DNA of 35,985 nucleotides from positions 1-35,985 of the forward strand of contig JAKBAV010000013.1 of NCBI GenBank assembly GCA_021826225.1, in the 5' to 3' direction. Every line of letters begins with the position of its first letter. Positions within the stretch are counted from its first letter, which is position 1. Below are positions 33,505-35,985 of this stretch, piece after piece. The position numbers were made by a program, and so were the translations under genes. The notes below the pieces were generated by a model. That model had not been told where the DNA came from and searched no databases. It saw nothing but the letters and a program-made list of their open reading frames with translations. The DNA comes from Pseudomonadota bacterium. Its GTDB lineage: Bacteria; Pseudomonadota; Alphaproteobacteria; Acetobacterales; Acetobacteraceae.

Positions 33505-35010
33505 ATGGCTTTTGCTCCATCCTTTGCGCCCCGCCTCGATTTACGGCAGTCGCAGTCACTGGTGATGACGCCGCAATTGCGCCAGGCGATCCAGCTTCTG
33601 CAATACACCAATATCGAGGCTGGCGCGTTCATCGAAGAGGAATTGCTTAAAAATCCGCTACTTGAACGCGATGATGGCGGTGAAACCGTAAGCGCGCTGG
33701 AGCCCGCCCCGCCGCCGGCTTTGGCTGAATCCGGCGCCGACAGCGCCACGCTGGCCGAGAGCGGGATGATGGCGGAGGCCGACAAGGTACCGCTCGATAT
33801 CGACCTCACCAACCTTTACGATGCTGGCCCGGGCGGCGATAATTTCGGCGGCTGCGGCGGGGCCGGCGATGAGGATTGGAATCCGCTGGATAGTCTTGGC
33901 GCCGCGGCTCCAAATCTGCGTGAGCACCTGGAACAGCAGGCCCGCCTTGCCTTTACAACGCGCGAGGAGCTGGCCATCGCGGCGGCGCTTATCGCGGTGC
34001 TGGACCCGGCGGGACGGTTGGCCGAGCCGCCGGAGGCCGTGGCGGCGCTTCTGGGGATCGCGCTGGCGCCGCTGGAGGCGGTGCGCCGCATCATGATGCG
34101 CTTCGACCCGGTGGGGCTGTTTGCCACGAGCCTGGCGGAATGCCTGGCCGCGCAATTGGCCGAGCAGAACCGGCTCGACCCCGCCATGGCGGCGCTGCTC
34201 GATAATCTGGAACTGCTGGGCCGGCGCGAATTCAGGCGGCTGCAGGAGATTTGCGGCGTGGATGCGGCTGACATGGCCGAGATGGTGGCGGAAATCCGCC
34301 GCCTCGACCCTAAGCCCGGCGCGCGCGAAGCCGAACCGCTCAGACTCCTCATCCCCGACGTGCTGATGCGCCCGGCGCCACTGACGCAGGATGGCGCAAC
34401 GGATTGGATTCTCGAGATCAACCCCGAGACGATGCCGAAACTGCTGATCCGGCGCGGCTTCCATGGCCGGATGCTGGCTTCGGCGAAAAAATCCGGCGCC
34501 GCGCGCGAGACGAAAAGTTTTTTATCGGAGCAGATGCAGAGCGCGACCTGGCTGGTGAAGGCGCTGGAATCCCGCGCGCAGACAATTTTGCGCGTCTCCG
34601 CCGAGATCGTGCGGCGCCAGGATGGGTTTTTCAAGCATGGCATCTCGCATCTCCGCCCGCTCACCTTGCGCGACATCGCCGCTGAGGTAGAGCTTCATGA
34701 AAGTACCGTAAGTCGCGTAACTTCAAACAAATCTATGTCAACGCCGCGCGGCATATTCGAACTGAAATTCTTCTTCACCACGGCGCTGGCCGGGGCAAAT
34801 GGCGCAACCCATTCCGCCGAGACGGTGCGCCACCGCGTGGGTCAGATCATCGCCGCGGAAGATCCCAAAAATATTCTGTCAGACGATTCCGTCGCGGCAG
34901 TATTACAGAAAGAGGGCATAGACATCGCCCGCAGAACCGTGGCCAAATACCGGGAGGCGCTGCGTATTCCAGGCTCGTCGCAGCGCAAGCGGGAAAAACT
35001 TCCCGGGTGA
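33505..35010 (+). CDS. rpoN: RNA polymerase sigma-54 factor
   Basis: This 501-residue sigma-54 directs nitrogen and other activator-dependent genes. Region I at the N-terminus (LRQSQSLVMTPQLRQAIQLL) is glutamine-rich as usual. An acidic, Gly-rich region II (about 55-130) is followed by the core-binding domain. The C-terminal DNA-binding part includes the HTH (LHESTVSRVTSNKSMSTPRG) and the RpoN box ARRTVAKYREAL near 475-486. The length is normal. It needs an AAA+ activator for open complex formation; none is in this window. Its distance from lptB (64 bases) permits a shared transcript. Confidence 0.96.
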   Translation: MAFAPSFAPRLDLRQSQSLVMTPQLRQAIQLLQYTNIEAGAFIEEELLKNPLLERDDGGETVSALEPAPPPALAESGADSATLAESGMMAEADKVPLDIDLTNLYDAGPGGDNFGGCGGAGDEDWNPLDSLGAAAPNLREHLEQQARLAFTTREELAIAAALIAVLDPAGRLAEPPEAVAALLGIALAPLEAVRRIMMRFDPVGLFATSLAECLAAQLAEQNRLDPAMAALLDNLELLGRREFRRLQEICGVDAADMAEMVAEIRRLDPKPGAREAEPLRLLIPDVLMRPAPLTQDGATDWILEINPETMPKLLIRRGFHGRMLASAKKSGAARETKSFLSEQMQSATWLVKALESRAQTILRVSAEIVRRQDGFFKHGISHLRPLTLRDIAAEVELHESTVSRVTSNKSMSTPRGIFELKFFFTTALAGANGATHSAETVRHRVGQIIAAEDPKNILSDDSVAAVLQKEGIDIARRTVAKYREALRIPGSSQRKREKLPG

Positions 35011-35076
35011 AGCCAAGTGTTAAGCAGCGCGCGGCAAAGTGAGACGAAACGAGCCTAAACCAGTCGGGAGAAGACC

Positions 35077-35676
35077 ATGCAACTAACGGTCTCAGGCAAA
35101 CAAATCGATCTGTCCGACGCTCTGCGCGTCCATGTGGACAAGCATCTGGGCACCATCACGCATAAGTATTTTGACCAGGCGCTGGAAGCGCATGTCACCT
35201 TCAGCAAGGCCCGCAATTTTTTCACATGCGACATCAACCTGCATGCCGGGCGCGGCATTACCGTGCGCGGCGAGGGTGAGGCGGCGGACGCGCATGCCGC
35301 GTTCGATGACGCGGCGGAGCATATCGCCACGCGCCTGCGCCGCTACCGCCGGCGCGTATCCGCGCATCAGCGCGATGCGGGCAGCAGGGCAAAGCCAGAG
35401 GCCGGGCGGCAATACGTGCTGCGCCCCGAAGCTGAAACGGATTTCGAAGCCGAGACGAACGCCACCCCGCTTCCCGCCAATGGCGAAGCGCTGCACGCCA
35501 CCGTCATCGCCGAATCCACGGCCATGATCGAGAGCCTGAGCGTGCGCGACGCGGTCATGCGCCTCGACCTCGCCTTTCAGGCGGTGCTGATGTTCCGCAA
35601 CGCCAAGACCAGCCAGTTGAACGTGGTCTACCGGCGGTCTGACGGCAATGTGGGGTGGATCGACCCTGGCATGTGA
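35077..35676 (+). CDS. hpf: Ribosome hibernation promoting factor, long form
   Basis: This 199-residue protein is the long HPF. Residues 1-100 form the S30AE/YfiA-like ribosome-binding domain (MQLTVSGKQIDLSDALRVHV, then ARNFFTCDINLHAGRGITVRG and a basic RLRRYRRRV helix end). A variable linker follows. The C-terminal dimerisation domain (about 140-199) ends with AVLMFRNAKTSQLNVVYRR and DGNVGWIDP. It makes inactive 100S ribosome dimers in starvation. A GGGAGAAG ribosome binding site precedes the ATG. It lies 66 bases after rpoN; a strong terminator follows, so the usual ptsN neighbour is absent here. Confidence 0.95.
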   Translation: MQLTVSGKQIDLSDALRVHVDKHLGTITHKYFDQALEAHVTFSKARNFFTCDINLHAGRGITVRGEGEAADAHAAFDDAAEHIATRLRRYRRRVSAHQRDAGSRAKPEAGRQYVLRPEAETDFEAETNATPLPANGEALHATVIAESTAMIESLSVRDAVMRLDLAFQAVLMFRNAKTSQLNVVYRRSDGNVGWIDPGM

Positions 35677-35695
35677 GAGGCACGCGAAACAGGCA

Positions 35696-35721
35696 GGCGG
35701 CGCTCCGGCGCCGCCTTTTTT
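35696..35721 (+). terminator. Intrinsic terminator after hpf
   Basis: GGCGGCGC (35696-35703) pairs with GCGCCGCC (35708-35715) over a four-base loop, followed directly by six T residues (35716-35721). This is a classical factor-independent terminator ending the lpt-rpoN-hpf run. Confidence 0.9.
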
Positions 35722-35740
35722 GTTGCGGGCGGCTCTGTTT

Positions 35741-35985
35741 TTACATGTAAGGCGGTTGCGTGAACCCTTTCGGCGACAGGGTGAAAATCTCCACCCCCGT
35801 CTCGGTCACGCCCAGCATGTGCTCGAACTGCGCCGAGAGCGAGCGGTCGCGCGTTACCGCGGTCCAGCCATCATCGAGAATTTTCACCTCCGGCCGGCCG
35901 GCATTGAGCATGGGCTCGATGGTGAAGAACATGCCCGGCTTGATCATCGTGCCCTCACCCCGCCTGCCGAAATGCAGCACGTTGG
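35741..35985 (-). CDS. map: Methionine aminopeptidase, C-terminal part (5' truncated by window)
   Basis: The frame is open to the window edge, giving the last ~80 residues. The sequence NVLHFGRRGEG, MFFTIEPMLNAG, DGWTAVTRDRSLSAQFEH and VTETGVEIFTL is the C-terminal core of type I methionine aminopeptidase. The Glu in TIEP and the Glu in QFEH are two of the metal ligands; the His of the preceding core is outside the window or just at its edge. The enzyme removes initiator methionine from new proteins. It converges with hpf, and the terminator lies between them. Confidence 0.93.
   Translation of the reverse strand, partial: NVLHFGRRGEGTMIKPGMFFTIEPMLNAGRPEVKILDDGWTAVTRDRSLSAQFEHMLGVTETGVEIFTLSPKGFTQPPYM

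Overview
The window is about 36 kb of GC-rich chromosomal DNA from an alphaproteobacterium. The most likely placement is the Rhodospirillales, probably an acidophilic Acetobacteraceae-like organism. This rests on the conserved pyrC-plsY-dprA-topA block, the lptC-lptA-lptB-rpoN-hpf block, a gltD-gltB glutamate synthase pair, an NDUFA9-type dehydrogenase, a YXWGXW-repeat protein and codon usage; no rRNA or marker tree was available. I see no phage, insertion sequence, CRISPR array or integrase, so this is housekeeping chromosome with short accessory stretches.

Layout. 1-4823 (+): the end of dihydroorotase, then plsY, dprA and topA, tightly packed or overlapping. 4862-9305: an SDR dehydrogenase, two convergent small lipoproteins, an uncharacterised 347-residue protein, a MAPEG-like membrane protein, and a PdeM-like phosphoesterase homologue that has lost most of its metal ligands. 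9315-11480 (+): class I photolyase and an intact PPP-type phosphatase. 16141-11485 (-): two LPS-type glycosyltransferases, thrS and a glyoxalase-II-like hydrolase, in one overlapping or closely spaced run. 16168-18690 (+): a serine hydrolase, then a 12-codon mini-ORF, an 87-residue protein and a GAF-GGDEF-PilZ c-di-GMP enzyme, each overlapping the next. 19576-18668 (-): a YeeZ-like epimerase. 19779-20951 (+): a secreted YXWGXW-repeat protein. 22697-20986 (-): two glutathione S-transferases around a small secreted protein. 28783-22768 (-): gltD-gltB. 30005-29052 (-): an NDUFA9-type protein. 30211-35676 (+): tRNA-Leu(CAG), short RNase D, lptC-lptA-lptB, rpoN and long-form hpf. The window closes with the C-terminus of methionine aminopeptidase (-).

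Functional themes. Envelope biogenesis recurs: PlsY for phospholipid, glycosyltransferases and LptABC for LPS, lipoproteins and the YXWGXW protein. Nitrogen assimilation (GltBD, sigma-54) is represented, and the gltD promoter region carries a clear 8-bp-arm palindrome over its predicted -35 and spacer. DNA maintenance appears as DprA, TopA and photolyase. RNA and translation genes are tRNA-Leu next to RNase D, ThrS and HPF.

The most unusual items are the degenerate PdeM-like protein beside photolyase, the 11-bp inverted repeat that pairs the tRNA-Leu CCA end and its T-tract with the 5' leader, the coupled mini-ORF/87-aa/GAF-GGDEF-PilZ unit, and the operator and leader hairpin of gltDB. I did not find a convincing wholly new system; most of the window is ordinary core genome.
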